Assembly: GCF_041431135.1 (NCBI RefSeq)
Contig: NZ_CP107799.1
Location: 3,658,001-3,722,000 of the forward strand
From: Streptomyces sp. NBC_00554
GTDB taxonomy: Bacteria; Actinomycetota; Actinomycetes; Streptomycetales; Streptomycetaceae
Length of the DNA: 64,000 nucleotides
Direction of reading: 5' to 3'
The notes below the pieces were generated by a model. The model ran no database searches. It saw only the letters and a program-made list of their open reading frames with translations, and was not told the DNA's origin. The translations under genes were made by a program, and so were the position numbers. Below are positions 9,901 through 17,717 of the stretch, piece after piece; the stretch's first letter is position 1, and each line of letters begins with the position of its first letter.

Positions 9901-10188
9901 CGCGGCGAGGACTGGGCCCGCTTCCTGCGCTGCACCCTGCTCCCCTATGCCGCCCCGGGCGGCTCCGAGATCGGCACCGCCGTGGCCCAGGAGGAGCTGA
10001 GCCAGCTGTCCCGCACCGGGCATCCGTCACGGGACAGCAAGCTGGACGACTACATCGATTCGTATCAGCTGCTGCTGGAGCGGGGGGTCAGCCTGGAGAC
10101 CGGGTGGCAGGCGTGGCGGCTGCAGATGGTGCCCAAGCGGCATGCCCGGGATGTGATGGGGGTGACGGTCGGGGCGGTGCAGGGGTGA
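6985..10188 (+). CDS. NB-ARC/STAND-type NTPase with C-terminal TPR repeats
   Basis: A 1067-residue STAND-like protein. After a charged N-terminus there is an Ala/Gly-rich hydrophobic stretch (about residues 80-125, possibly membrane-associated), then an NTPase module: Walker A 246-254 reading GAPGSGRST, Walker B TIVLDDAND, and CGGLPLALRIAG (the NB-ARC GLPL motif). About ten TPR-like helical repeats fill residues 640-1000, with recurrent RGEAW and HGEAW at repeat boundaries. Such proteins act as signal-sensing switches or transcription regulators in actinomycetes. The P-loop lysine is replaced by Arg252. The ATG at 6985 is chosen because GGAGGGGG lies 8 bp upstream; the longer frame overlaps the divergent gene. 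The trigger and output are unknown. Confidence 0.82.
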   Translation: MRDSHRADAERLLARAVEEEVRRSGGRTDRGVLLSRARGSLEAMGETAAEEYGAYTQALDEAEAGQLSFGQRYAQEGGGTPLMVAAVAAIAAVVADLALGTGAGTALGAGATVAVVGAAATVVKVTASHLPAASRRAGALGQPGGAEQLRLQWLTALEVRGIRPFLDQQRVLSAATVAKQGAPQLRRTDKSAAARRRSVLEQSFGQLPDLDGPFTGRRTELSRVAQWVHAARASTETKPTVVVLYGAPGSGRSTLAIRAAHALKDQFRGACVVDLRGDSAEEPPLTTRDALLHLLNRLGAPREQLLFRERSSQDQQVRRLSELYHQHLTGLPVTIVLDDANDAEQVRILVPERSDSLVLVTARKPLDLPADLAAWVHQLPVEALEAAGAEELLNAAAQDKSGPYDAESSDLVRELCGGLPLALRIAGSSLGPRTPRQLASDLAAYGPVEPVERVLWLRYTDQTDTARRLLRRLALAGRASLGAVAAASLLATDEAEATRHLTALSRAGLVDHVRGSRYRLHDLVRTFAQARLLDEEEPAERTAAQERLIVNYAELADSVIRLVDGKTSTRADQFGPHGFTSLDAALRWLDDESSFITAALRHAEGVDQAAVLHLLGALCDYCLLRGDLYRLGEISELTQAVDQGLLVRSVQWRTGIAARQLGELDKARTTLSSVVDLYFEAHHDAGAALALCSLGITLHHQGNLTEAAAKLQEAIDLQSSPELAGDRAWTMHALAGVERDRSRLAIALDLLTRSLVLHRESESVHGEAWAHFHLGQLGLRMGDVPRAERELREALDLYGRTRDPRGEAWALTELARARLVAGDPSPAVDGLRQAASRHRDNEDARGEAWTVYYLGQALEETGNLDQAVRELERSRTMFSRMRDVYGLACARHHSARVTRDQRAGQTGSLRNSGFARQLLVDARADFQRIGVAHGEAWTCLELAVVDGGNARTQQALKLCDEAIALFTSYGDRRGEDWARFLRCTLLPYAAPGGSEIGTAVAQEELSQLSRTGHPSRDSKLDDYIDSYQLLLERGVSLETGWQAWRLQMVPKRHARDVMGVTVGAVQG

Positions 10189-10240
10189 CAGTCGGCGCGA
10201 CGGTCGGAGCGGTGCCGGGGTGACGGTCGGCGCGACGCAG
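10157..10240 (+). repeat. Imperfect tandem repeat over the 3' end of the NTPase-TPR gene
   Basis: Units built on GGGGTGACGGTCGG.GCG recur three times (about 10157, 10182 and 10219), with partial GACGGTCGGAGCGGTGCC insertions between them. The natural stop codon lies in the second unit, so the duplication has probably altered the C-terminus or trailer of the NTPase gene. No terminator-like stem is obvious here. Confidence 0.6.
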
Positions 10241-10397
10241 GGTGAACGTCCCAGCGCCACGGCGACCGGCCGCGGCCGGGGACGGGTCGCCTGCCGGTCC
10301 TCCGGTCCCGGTTCCCGGTGTGCTGCGGGCGCCGTGCCGCGGGTCGACCCGCCTCGGCCTTCGCGGGTCAGCCCTGCTCGACCTTCGCGGGCCGGCC

Positions 10398-10700
10398 CTA
10401 CTCGGCTTTCGCCGGCGAGGCCTTGGCGGGCGAGGCCTTCCCACCGGTGGCACCGGAGGCGGGCGCCGTCCCGGAACCGCTCTTCTCGCCGGCGGCGGCC
10501 GCGGAGGCCGCCGCCTCCGCTTCCTGCTCGAAGTTGTCCTTGACCTTCCCCATGTGCCGGTTCATGGACTTCATCAGTGCCCACACCGCCAGGGCCATCG
10601 CCGCGAAGACGATGAAGCCGAGGACGCCGGGGGTGACCTTGTTCTCGTCGACCTCCTTGGCGAGGGGGACGAGGTGCGTCAGTGCCAGGCTTGCGCTCAT
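10398..10700 (-). CDS. Small single-pass membrane protein downstream of mca
   Basis: About 100 residues: one transmembrane helix (GVLGFIVFAAMALAVWALM) follows a short N-terminus, then a basic/amphipathic segment and an Ala/Ser/Gly-rich tail ending in SPAKASPAK repeats. The start is placed at the ATG at 10700, read as TGACATG straight after the mca stop; an alternative ATG at 10709 would overlap mca. Either way it is translationally coupled to mca. From memory, streptomycetes keep a similar gene next to mca. No function is known to me. The low-complexity tail is probably disordered and exposed to the cytoplasm. Confidence 0.75.
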   Translation of the reverse strand: MSASLALTHLVPLAKEVDENKVTPGVLGFIVFAAMALAVWALMKSMNRHMGKVKDNFEQEAEAAASAAAAGEKSGSGTAPASGATGGKASPAKASPAKAE

Positions 10701-10701
10701 G

Positions 10702-11583
10702 TCAGGCATTGTCGCGGATGCCCGCAAAGAGGTCGTCCTCGGGGAGGGAGGTATCGACGAGGGACTTGGCGAGCTCGTACTCCTCGGTCGGCCAGACCTC
10801 CTTCTGGAGCTCCAGCGGGACCTTGAACCAGCCGCCGTCGGGGTCGATCTGCGTGGCGTGCGCGATGAGCGCCTTGTCGCGGATCTCGAAGAACTCGGCG
10901 CACGGAATGTGCGTGGTCAGCGTGCGCTCGGTGCGCTCGAACTCCGACCAGCGCTTCAGCCAGTCCCCGTACGGCGACTCCATGCCGCGATCGAGGAGCG
11001 CGTTGTGCAGCGCCTCGGTGCGCGGGCGGTTGAAGCCCTGGTTGTAGTAGAGCTTCTGCGGCTGGAACGCCGTGCCGAACTCCGACTCGGGGTACTTCTC
11101 GGTGTCCGTCGCGCCCTCGAAAGCCACCATCGAGATCTTGTGGGTCATGATGTGGTCGGGGTGCGGGTAACCGCCGTTCTCGTCGTAGGTGGTGATCACC
11201 TGCGGGCGGAAGGTGCGGATCTGCTTCACCAGCTCGCCGGCCGCCTTGTCGACGTCCTCGAGCGCGAAGCAGCCCTCGGGGAGCGGCGGCAGCGGGTCGC
11301 CCTCGGGCAGCCCCGAGTCGACGAAGCCCAGCCACTCCTGCTTGATGCCGAGGATCTCGCGAGCCTCGTCCATCTCCTTCTTGCGTACCTCGTGGATGTG
11401 CTCCTCGATGTACTTGTCGCCCTGAAGCTTCGGGTTGAGGATGGAGCCGCGCTCCCCGCCCGTGCAGGTCACGACAAGCACGTCCACCCCCTCGGACACG
11501 TACTTCGCCATGGTGGCCGCGCCCTTGCTCGACTCGTCGTCGGGGTGGGCGTGCACGGCCATCAGTCGCAGCTGGTCAGTCAA
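10702..11583 (-). CDS. mca: Mycothiol S-conjugate amidase
   Basis: A 293-residue zinc amidase of the LmbE/PIG-L deacetylase fold. It cleaves mycothiol S-conjugates to a mercapturic acid and GlcN-inositol, a detoxification step specific to actinobacteria. Zinc ligands are visible as H13-P-D-D16 near the N-terminus and HPDH in the GGYPHPDHIMTH segment. The full-length match from MTDQLRLMAVHAHPDDE and the retained C-terminal region (FFEIRDKALIAHATQIDP) distinguish Mca from the shorter deacetylase MshB, though MshB is the nearest alternative. The gene is divergent from the DUF4307 gene; the 161-bp intergenic region carries both promoters. The small membrane gene follows immediately. Confidence 0.93.
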   Translation of the reverse strand: MTDQLRLMAVHAHPDDESSKGAATMAKYVSEGVDVLVVTCTGGERGSILNPKLQGDKYIEEHIHEVRKKEMDEAREILGIKQEWLGFVDSGLPEGDPLPPLPEGCFALEDVDKAAGELVKQIRTFRPQVITTYDENGGYPHPDHIMTHKISMVAFEGATDTEKYPESEFGTAFQPQKLYYNQGFNRPRTEALHNALLDRGMESPYGDWLKRWSEFERTERTLTTHIPCAEFFEIRDKALIAHATQIDPDGGWFKVPLELQKEVWPTEEYELAKSLVDTSLPEDDLFAGIRDNA

Positions 11584-11744
11584 GACTCAATCCTCAGTAA
11601 GTCGGCCAGTCGGGAAGTCGCGCCCGGCGTGAATCAGCTTGAAGGGCGGCTTCTATAGTGACGGAACCGAAGGGCGAATAATTCCGGGGCCCGGCCCCTG
11701 GCCCTCCCCGGGTCCGAGCCGGGGCTCCTGCCGAGAGGACGACC

Positions 11745-12143
11745 ATGAGTACGGCGAGCACGCAGCTGCCCGAGGGCCGGTACGGCCGCTCAGCGGACGA
11801 GCGCGCCGACCGGAAACTCAAGGTCGTCGGCGGTGCACTGGGCGTGATCCTGCTCGTCCTGATCGGCTGGTACGGGTACGACCACATCGCCGGGACGAAG
11901 ATCAGCGCCGAGGTGATCACCTTCAGCGCCTCGGACACCGAGGTCAAGGTGCACCTGGAAGTACGCAAGGACGCCGACGCCAAGGGCTACTGCACACTGC
12001 GCTCACAGGACGCGGAAGGCGCCGAGGTGGGCCGCGCGGACTTCCGCTTCGACCAGGACTCCTCGCGCATCGACCAGGTCCTCACACTGCGCACGACCGC
12101 CAAGGGCACCACCGCAGAGCTGCTCGGCTGCCACAACGACTGA
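11745..12143 (+). CDS. DUF4307 membrane protein
   Basis: A 132-residue protein with a charged cytoplasmic N-terminus (ADERADRKLK), one transmembrane helix (about residues 29-46, VVGGALGVILLVLIGWYGY) and an extracytoplasmic beta-rich domain with two cysteines (YCTLRS and LLGCHND) that could form a disulphide. This is the layout of the actinobacterial DUF4307 family, usually found beside mca and greA, as here. GAGAGGAC lies 8 bp before the ATG. The function is unknown. Confidence 0.85.
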   Translation: MSTASTQLPEGRYGRSADERADRKLKVVGGALGVILLVLIGWYGYDHIAGTKISAEVITFSASDTEVKVHLEVRKDADAKGYCTLRSQDAEGAEVGRADFRFDQDSSRIDQVLTLRTTAKGTTAELLGCHND

Positions 12144-12311
12144 CGTCACCCCCAGCACTTACGTGCTGACCTGCGTTGACGTAATTCTGATGTCTTATGT
12201 CCTCCCCCTTCAGCCGCGGAATTGTTAGGCTCGTGGTTTCGCCCACCCGTGAAGGAACATTCTTCTGGGTAGGGCGATGCTTTGTATTCCCAGTACCTAC
12301 GAGGAGCACCT

Positions 12312-12809
12312 GTGACCCAGACCAGCGAGAACGTCACCTGGCTGACCCAGGAGGCGTACAACCAGCTCAAGGCCGAGCTGGAGTATTTGTCTGGTCCCGC
12401 GCGCACGGAGATCGCGACCAAGATCGCGGCGGCGCGCGAGGAGGGCGACCTGCGCGAGAACGGCGGGTACCACGCGGCCAAGGAGGAGCAGGGCAAGCAG
12501 GAGCTCCGTGTGCGCCAGCTGACCCAGCTCCTGGAGAACGCCAAGGTCGGCGAGGCTCCCGCGGCGGACGGTGCGGTCGCGCCCGGCATGGTCGTCACCA
12601 TCGCCTTCGACGGCGACGAGGACGACACCCTGGACTTCCTGCTGGCCTCGCGGGAGTACGCGAGCGCCGACATCGAGACGTACTCGCCGCAGTCCCCGCT
12701 GGGCTCCGGCGTGAGCGGCAAGAAGGTCGGTGAGGACGCCCAGTACGAGCTGCCGAACGGGAAGCTCGCCTCGGTGAAGATCCTCAAGGCCGTGCCGTAC
12801 CAGGCCTGA
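12312..12809 (+). CDS. greA: Transcription elongation factor GreA
   Basis: A 165-residue GreA. The N-terminal coiled-coil finger carries the catalytic acidic tip (EEGDLRENGGYHAAKEEQG) that reaches into the RNA polymerase secondary channel and stimulates transcript cleavage. The C-terminal FKBP-like domain includes SPLGSGVSGKKVGE. The start is GTG at 12312 with GAGGAG ending 6 bp upstream, giving VTQTSENVTWLTQEAY, the form seen in actinobacterial GreA; an in-frame ATG 30 bp further up lacks conservation. A strong hairpin follows at 12881-12913. Confidence 0.95.
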   Translation: MTQTSENVTWLTQEAYNQLKAELEYLSGPARTEIATKIAAAREEGDLRENGGYHAAKEEQGKQELRVRQLTQLLENAKVGEAPAADGAVAPGMVVTIAFDGDEDDTLDFLLASREYASADIETYSPQSPLGSGVSGKKVGEDAQYELPNGKLASVKILKAVPYQA

Positions 12810-12880
12810 TCCCAGGCCCCGCCCGGAGTCCGGGACCAGGTACGTCCAGGACCCGCCTTCGCCCAGGACCACGTACTGCG

Positions 12881-12913
12881 ACGATGCCCCCGGCCGCGCG
12901 CCGGGGGCATCGT
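12881..12913. terminator. Bidirectional hairpin between greA and the ABC permease
   Basis: A perfect 14-bp stem (ACGATGCCCCCGGC and its complement) with a 5-nt loop lies between two convergent genes. It lacks a T-run, as is normal for Streptomyces terminators. Confidence 0.75.
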
Positions 12914-12923
12914 CATGCCCCGG

Positions 12924-13781
12924 TCATGCGGTGGCGGACCGGTACTTGCGCACCGCCAGCGTCCTGAATATCAGGACGATCAGCACCGAGTAGATCAGCG
13001 AGGCCCAGACCGCGTGCTGCATGGGCCAGGCGTCCGACTGTGAGACACCCGGATTGGCGAAGAGCTCGCGGGATGCCTGCACCGTGGCGCTGAAGGGGTT
13101 CCAGTCCGCGATGTGACGCAGCCAGGGCGTCATGTTGCTGGAGTCCACGAAGGCGTTCGAGATGAACGTGACCGGGAACAGCCAGATCAGTCCGCCGGAG
13201 GTGGCCGCCTCCGGGGTGCGCACGGAGAGGCCGATGAGCGCGCCGATCCAGGTGAACGCGTACCCGGACAGGAGCAGCAGCCCGAAGGCTCCGAGGACCT
13301 TGCCGGCGTTGGTGTCGCCGTCCGACCCGACCCGCCAGCCGACCAGCAGGGCGACCAGGGCGAGGACCAGCAGGGTCAGCGCGGTCTGGACGAGGTCGGC
13401 GAGCGTACGCCCGGTCAGCACCGCGCCGCGCGCCATGGGCAGCGAGCGGAATCGGTCGATGAGGCCCTTGTGCATGTCGTCGGCGATGCCCGCTCCGGCG
13501 CCCGCGGTGGCGAAGGTGACGGTCTGCGCGAAGATGCCGGCCATCAGGAAGTTGCGGTAGTCGGTGGAGCTGGTGCTGCCGCCGATCTGCATGGAACCGC
13601 CGAAGACATAGCTGAACAGCACCACGAACATGATCGGCTGGATCAGTCCGAAGATCACCATCTCCGGGATCCGGGACATTCTGATCAGGTTGCGTTTGGC
13701 GATGACCAGCGAGTCTCGGATGGACTGGCCGACGGGGTTGGTGGGCGCCGCGACCTGCACGGCGTCGGTGACGGCACTCAC
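12924..13781 (-). CDS. DrrB-type ABC transporter permease
   Basis: A 285-residue ABC-2 family permease with six predicted transmembrane helices (from VIFGLIQPIMFVVLFSYVFGG onward) and the family segment DNPFSATVQASRELF-like (WNPFSATVQASRELFANPG). It belongs to the daunorubicin-resistance DrrB family, which exports drugs, lipids or polyketides. It is translationally coupled (ATGA overlap) to the upstream ATPase gene. The substrate is unknown; no biosynthetic cluster is adjacent, so this is probably a housekeeping exporter. Confidence 0.9.
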   Translation of the reverse strand: MSAVTDAVQVAAPTNPVGQSIRDSLVIAKRNLIRMSRIPEMVIFGLIQPIMFVVLFSYVFGGSMQIGGSTSSTDYRNFLMAGIFAQTVTFATAGAGAGIADDMHKGLIDRFRSLPMARGAVLTGRTLADLVQTALTLLVLALVALLVGWRVGSDGDTNAGKVLGAFGLLLLSGYAFTWIGALIGLSVRTPEAATSGGLIWLFPVTFISNAFVDSSNMTPWLRHIADWNPFSATVQASRELFANPGVSQSDAWPMQHAVWASLIYSVLIVLIFRTLAVRKYRSATA

Positions 13782-14803
13782 TTCGCGTCCTCCTTCTTGC
13801 GCTTACGGCCCTTGCTGTCCTTGCCGTCCTTGTCGGCTGCCACTCCGTTGCCCTCTTCCTTCTCCTCGGCCGCGTGGCCGGTGAGGGTGATGAAGACGTC
13901 GTCCAGGGTGGGCCTGCGCAGGCCGATGTCGTCGATCTCGATGCCGCGGGTGTCCAGCTCGCGGATGACCTCGGCGAGGAGCTTGGCGCCGCCGGTGACG
14001 GGCACCGTGAGCTTGCGGGTGTGCTCCTCGACGGTGGTCTCGCCCTTGCCGAAACCTCGCAGCACCTCGGAAGCCGTCTCTATGTGCTCGCGCTCGTGCA
14101 CGACGACCTCGACGCGCTCGCCGCCGGTCTGCGCCTTGAGCTGGTCGGCGGTGCCGCGGGCGATGACGCGGCCGTGGTCGACCACGCAGATGTCGTGCGC
14201 GAGGTGGTCGGCCTCTTCCAGGTACTGGGTGGTGAGCAGCAGGGTCGTACCGCCGGAGACGAGCTGCTTGATGACCTCCCACAGCTGCTGGCGGTTGCGC
14301 GGGTCCAGGCCGGTCGTCGGCTCGTCCATGAACATCACCGGCGGCGAGACGACGAGCGCTGCCGCCAGGTCGAGCCGGCGGCGCATACCGCCCGAGTAGG
14401 TCTTGGCGGTGCGCTCGGCGGCGTCCGTGAGGTTGAACTGCTCGAGCAGCTCCTCCGCCCGGACCTTCGCGGCCTTCGCCTTCATCTGGTAGAGCTGGCC
14501 GACCATCTGGAGGTTCTCGCGGCCGGTCAGATACTCGTCGACCGCGGCGAACTGCCCGGACAGACCGACCCGGCGGCGCACCGCGTCGGGGTTCTTGAGG
14601 ACGTCGACGCCCGCGACGATCGCCTTGCCGCTGTCGGGCCGCAGCAGGGTGGTCAGACAGCGGACCGCCGTCGTCTTGCCCGCGCCGTTCGGCCCGAGCA
14701 GGCCCAGCACGGTTCCCTCTGGGACATCGAGATCGACGCCGTCCAGAGCCCTTACGTCACCGAAGGTCTTCACCAGGCCTTCGGCATAGATGGCGCCTGG
14801 CAT
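13778..14803 (-). CDS. DrrA-type ABC transporter ATP-binding protein
   Basis: A 341-residue ATPase. Walker A GPNGAGKTT lies near residue 40, the signature is YSGGMRRRLDLAAALV and Walker B is MFMDEPTTGLDP. The C-terminal region (TLDDVFITLTG) is diagnostic of the DrrA subfamily. A Lys/Glu-rich tail (about 25 residues, GKDSKGRKRKKEDAK) is unusually charged. It pairs with the permease gene downstream to form a two-component exporter. The 227-bp gap upstream, shared with the end of ilvA, should hold the promoter. Confidence 0.93.
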   Translation of the reverse strand: MPGAIYAEGLVKTFGDVRALDGVDLDVPEGTVLGLLGPNGAGKTTAVRCLTTLLRPDSGKAIVAGVDVLKNPDAVRRRVGLSGQFAAVDEYLTGRENLQMVGQLYQMKAKAAKVRAEELLEQFNLTDAAERTAKTYSGGMRRRLDLAAALVVSPPVMFMDEPTTGLDPRNRQQLWEVIKQLVSGGTTLLLTTQYLEEADHLAHDICVVDHGRVIARGTADQLKAQTGGERVEVVVHEREHIETASEVLRGFGKGETTVEEHTRKLTVPVTGGAKLLAEVIRELDTRGIEIDDIGLRRPTLDDVFITLTGHAAEEKEEGNGVAADKDGKDSKGRKRKKEDAK

Positions 14804-15030
14804 GTGGGGTCTCCCAAGTGGTTGGGGAATTCCTAGGAAGGAGCTTAGTTTTCGCTGTTTTGTCCCGCCCGGCGTTTAAAAGCGTTCGACCGCCCGGACA
14901 GACTTGTGGTGGGATATGTGGCGAGGGACACACCGTAACGCGATGTATCGCGTCACTCAACAGATTTTTCCACCTCGCACTGACAACGCCCCTGACCTGC
15001 GAAGACGACCTCGGGCGAGCTCAGCGGACC

Positions 15031-16260
15031 TCAGTCGATGACCGTGTAACCCGCCTCGCGCAGCGCCTGGTTCACCTCGGCGCAGTGCTCGGGCCCCTTC
15101 GTCTCCAGGTGCAGCTCGACCTCCACCTCCGTGAGCCCGAGCCGTGGATCGGTCCGTACGTGGCTCACATCGAGGACGTTAGCGTCGGCCACTGACAACA
15201 CCCCGAGAAGTGTGGCCAGGGCGCCTGGGCGGTCCGTCAGACGCAGCGTGACCGCAAGGTAGCGGCCGCTCGCCGCCATGCCGTGGCGCAGGATGCGCTG
15301 TATCAGCAGCGGGTCCACATTGCCGCCCGACAGCAGCGCGACGACCGGGCCCTCGAAGGCGCCCGGCTCGGCCAGCAGCGCCGCGACGGGGCTCGCACCC
15401 GCCGGCTCGACGACCAGCTTGGCCCGCTCCAGGCAGAGCAGCAGCGCACTGGACAGATGGTTCTCGGACACCGTGACGACCTCGTCCACCAGGTCCCCGA
15501 TGATCCGGAACGGCACATCGCCCGGCCGCCCGACCTTGATGCCGTCGGCCATCGTCGCCGGGTTCTCGATCGACAACGGGCGCCCGGCCGCAAGTGAGGG
15601 CGGGTACGCCGCCGAGCCCGCCGCCTGCACACCGACGATCCGCACATCGGGACGCAGCGCCTTCACCGCGATCGCGATGCCCGCGGCGAGGCCTCCGCCG
15701 CCGATCCCGACGACGATCGTGCGCACCTCCGGGCACTGCTCCAGGATCTCCAGGCCGACCGTGCCCTGCCCCGCGATGACGTCGGGGTGGTCGAAGGGGT
15801 GGATGAACACCGCCCCCGTCCGCTCCGCGTACTCCTGGGCGGCGGCCAGCGTCTCGTCCACCACCTGTCCGTGCAGCCTCACTTCGGCGCCGTACTCGCG
15901 CGTGGCCGCGACCTTCGGCAGCGGCGCGCCGGTGGGCATGAAGACAGTGGAACGCACCCCGAGCAGCGAGGAGGCCAGCGCGACGCCCTGCGCGTGGTTG
16001 CCGGCGCTCGCGGCGACGACACCCGCGGCGCGCTCCTCGGGAAGCAGCCCCGCGATCCGCACGTACGCGCCGCGCAGCTTGAACGAACCCGTGCGCTGGA
16101 GGTTCTCGCACTTGAGGTGCACCGGCGCGCCCACCAGCTGGGACAGGTACCTGCTGCCCTCCATCGCGGTCATCCGCGCCACACCCGTGAGCATCTTCTG
16201 CGCGCCGCGTACGTCGTCGAGAGTCACGCTGGGCAAGGAGTCAGCCGTGCTGTAGCTCAT
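15031..16260 (-). CDS. ilvA: Threonine ammonia-lyase (threonine dehydratase)
   Basis: A 409-residue PLP enzyme that deaminates threonine to 2-oxobutyrate. The PLP lysine is K61 in TGSFKLRGAY; SAGNHAQGVA, the glycine-rich GGGGLAAG loop and LSGGNVDP complete the fold-type II signature. A C-terminal ACT domain (from about residue 325: RYLAVTLRLTDRPGALATLLGVLS) suggests amino-acid regulation; only one such domain is present, which resembles the shorter catabolic-type or Bacillus-like enzymes. The start is uncertain: an in-frame GTG lies 6 bp upstream, and the best purine-rich site (GGGAGGAG) is about 25 bp away. It is divergent from the MarR gene, so that regulator could control it. Confidence 0.93.
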   Translation of the reverse strand: MSYSTADSLPSVTLDDVRGAQKMLTGVARMTAMEGSRYLSQLVGAPVHLKCENLQRTGSFKLRGAYVRIAGLLPEERAAGVVAASAGNHAQGVALASSLLGVRSTVFMPTGAPLPKVAATREYGAEVRLHGQVVDETLAAAQEYAERTGAVFIHPFDHPDVIAGQGTVGLEILEQCPEVRTIVVGIGGGGLAAGIAIAVKALRPDVRIVGVQAAGSAAYPPSLAAGRPLSIENPATMADGIKVGRPGDVPFRIIGDLVDEVVTVSENHLSSALLLCLERAKLVVEPAGASPVAALLAEPGAFEGPVVALLSGGNVDPLLIQRILRHGMAASGRYLAVTLRLTDRPGALATLLGVLSVADANVLDVSHVRTDPRLGLTEVEVELHLETKGPEHCAEVNQALREAGYTVID

Positions 16261-16406
16261 GACCACCAGTCTCGCAGTTCACACGGCTCTCCTCCCGGTG
16301 TGACCACGCTCCGAGACTGGTTTACGCAGCGTCGGTACGGCCCGCGCCCCGGCCGCGTACCCTGTCCCCCAACCCAGCTCCCCACGCATGAATTGAGCCC
16401 CCGGCC

Positions 16407-16931
16407 ATGCCCACAACACCAGAGATGTCGATGGACATGACGACCGTCGGTGACACCGGTCTTCTCGACACCCTGCAGCACGAGGTCGCGGTCTTCGCGC
16501 GCCGTGCCGAACAGACCCGGCTCGGCGGGGTGGGGCAGGTGCGCAACTCCATGGACCGCGCCGCCTACCTCCTGCTCAACCGCCTCGACAAGGAAGGCCC
16601 GATGGGCGTCAAGGCGCTCGCCGCAAGCATGGGTATCGACTCCTCGACGGTCACTCGGCAGGTGGCACCGCTGGTCGACACCGGGCTCGTCAAGCGCACC
16701 TCGCACCCCGAGGACGGACGCGCGGTGGTGCTCCAGCTGTCGCCGCGCGGGCAGTCCCGCCTCGACGAAGTGCGCTCCTCCAGGCGCCAGTTGATGGCCG
16801 AGCTGACGGAGGACTGGGAGCCGGAGGAGCGCGAGGCGTTCTGCACGCTCCTGACGCGCTTCAACAGCGCGCTCTCGGCCCGTCAGGCCGCCCAGGGCCC
16901 GCCGGTGGGCGAGTCGCAGCCGGCTTCCTGA
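16407..16931 (+). CDS. MarR-family transcriptional regulator
   Basis: A 174-residue winged-helix regulator. The core (about residues 30-150) contains the helix-turn-helix GVKALAASMGIDSSTVTRQVAPLVDTGLV and the wing HPEDGRAVVLQLSPRG, both typical of MarR. The N-terminal DTLQHEVAVFARRAEQTR forms the dimer helix. It is divergent from ilvA, 147 bp from that start. MarR proteins commonly control a divergent gene in response to small ligands, but no obvious operator palindrome was picked out in the gap. Confidence 0.9.
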   Translation: MPTTPEMSMDMTTVGDTGLLDTLQHEVAVFARRAEQTRLGGVGQVRNSMDRAAYLLLNRLDKEGPMGVKALAASMGIDSSTVTRQVAPLVDTGLVKRTSHPEDGRAVVLQLSPRGQSRLDEVRSSRRQLMAELTEDWEPEEREAFCTLLTRFNSALSARQAAQGPPVGESQPAS

Positions 16932-16939
16932 GCCGCACC

Positions 16940-16959
16940 GGGCGCCGGATCCGGCGCCC
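16940..16959. terminator. Palindromic hairpin after the MarR gene
   Basis: A perfect 20-bp palindrome (half-site GGGCGCCGGA), able to form an 8-bp stem with a GATC loop, starts 9 bp after the MarR stop codon. Confidence 0.55.
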
Positions 16960-16967
16960 AGGTCCTC

Positions 16968-17092
16968 CACGCGCGCGAGGTCCTGCCCCTCCATGCCTGC
17001 AAGCACGCGCGCGCGTGCGCGAGGTTCCGTTTTCCCTCCACGCGCGCGTGCGCGGGGTTCGCTTTTCCCTCCCCGCGCGCGTGCATGTGTGC
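16968..17092. repeat. 35-bp tandem repeats with alternating CG tracts
   Basis: Four degenerate units begin at about 16968, 17004, 17039 and 17072. Each opens with CACGCGCGCG or CCCGCGCGCG, and units 2 and 3 also share GTGCGCG(A/G)GGTTC(C/G) and TTTTCCCTCC. The alternating purine-pyrimidine tracts are Z-DNA-prone. The block fills most of the 288-bp gap between the MarR and sigma-factor genes. Confidence 0.75.
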
Positions 17093-17219
17093 CCGGCCCT
17101 TGACCGGGAGGCCGCGTCTGGCCTCATATGAGATCGGGTCCTTGTCGTACGCGGTGCGGCCTGTCGTACGCGGCCGGGGCCCCGTTTCTTTCAGGGTCGG
17201 CCTCAGGCGGGAGGCACGG

Positions 17220-17717
17220 TTGCGCGAACGGCAGGTGTCCCAAAACGCCCGCCGGGCCCGGGAGTTCGAGGCGTTCGTCGCGGGCGCGGCAGGGCGACTG
17301 CTGCATGCCGCCACACTGCTCACGGCGGAGCCCCGGGACGCCAACCCACGCGCGCGGCGCCTGCTGACGCTGGCCCTCGCCCAGACGTACGCCTCCTGGG
17401 ACAGGCTGCGCGGCGAGGATCCGTACGACCACGCCCGCCAGCACCTGGCCGTCCGCTTCGCACGCGGCGCCTGGCACCAGCACGGAGGCCTCGGCCGGGC
17501 CCGCCCGTCGTCGGACAGTGTCCTGGCGCGCCTGGCGCCCCAGGAGCGGCTGATCCTGGTCCTCAGGCTGTACGAGGGGGTCGCCGAGGAACAGACTGCT
17601 GCCCTGCTCGGGCTCCCCACGGAACGGGTACGGGCGATCTGCGCCCGCGCGATGGCGACCCTGCTGCACCCGCCGCGCGGACCGGCACCGGCCCTGGCGA
17701 AGGTGGTGCCGTCATGA
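17220..17717 (+). CDS. SigE-family-like RNA polymerase sigma factor (degenerate region 2)
   Basis: A 165-residue protein in which region 4 is clear (LAPQERLILVLRLYEGVAEEQTAALLGLPTERVRAICARAMATL, a sigma-70 r4 helix-turn-helix). Region 2 is poorly conserved although FEAFVAGAAGRLLHAATLLT and LAQTYASWDRL follow the layout of actinobacterial SigE-family factors. The start is set at TTG 17220, 7 bp after GGGAGG; a GTG at 17235 also fits. It overlaps the next gene (ATGA), as sigma/anti-sigma pairs often do. Whether it still directs promoter recognition is unclear. Confidence 0.7.
   Translation: MRERQVSQNARRAREFEAFVAGAAGRLLHAATLLTAEPRDANPRARRLLTLALAQTYASWDRLRGEDPYDHARQHLAVRFARGAWHQHGGLGRARPSSDSVLARLAPQERLILVLRLYEGVAEEQTAALLGLPTERVRAICARAMATLLHPPRGPAPALAKVVPS

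Noticed and set aside
12176..12201. greA promoter (TTGACG then TATGTC)
   Set aside because: The spacer is only about 14 bp, too short for a confident vegetative promoter call.
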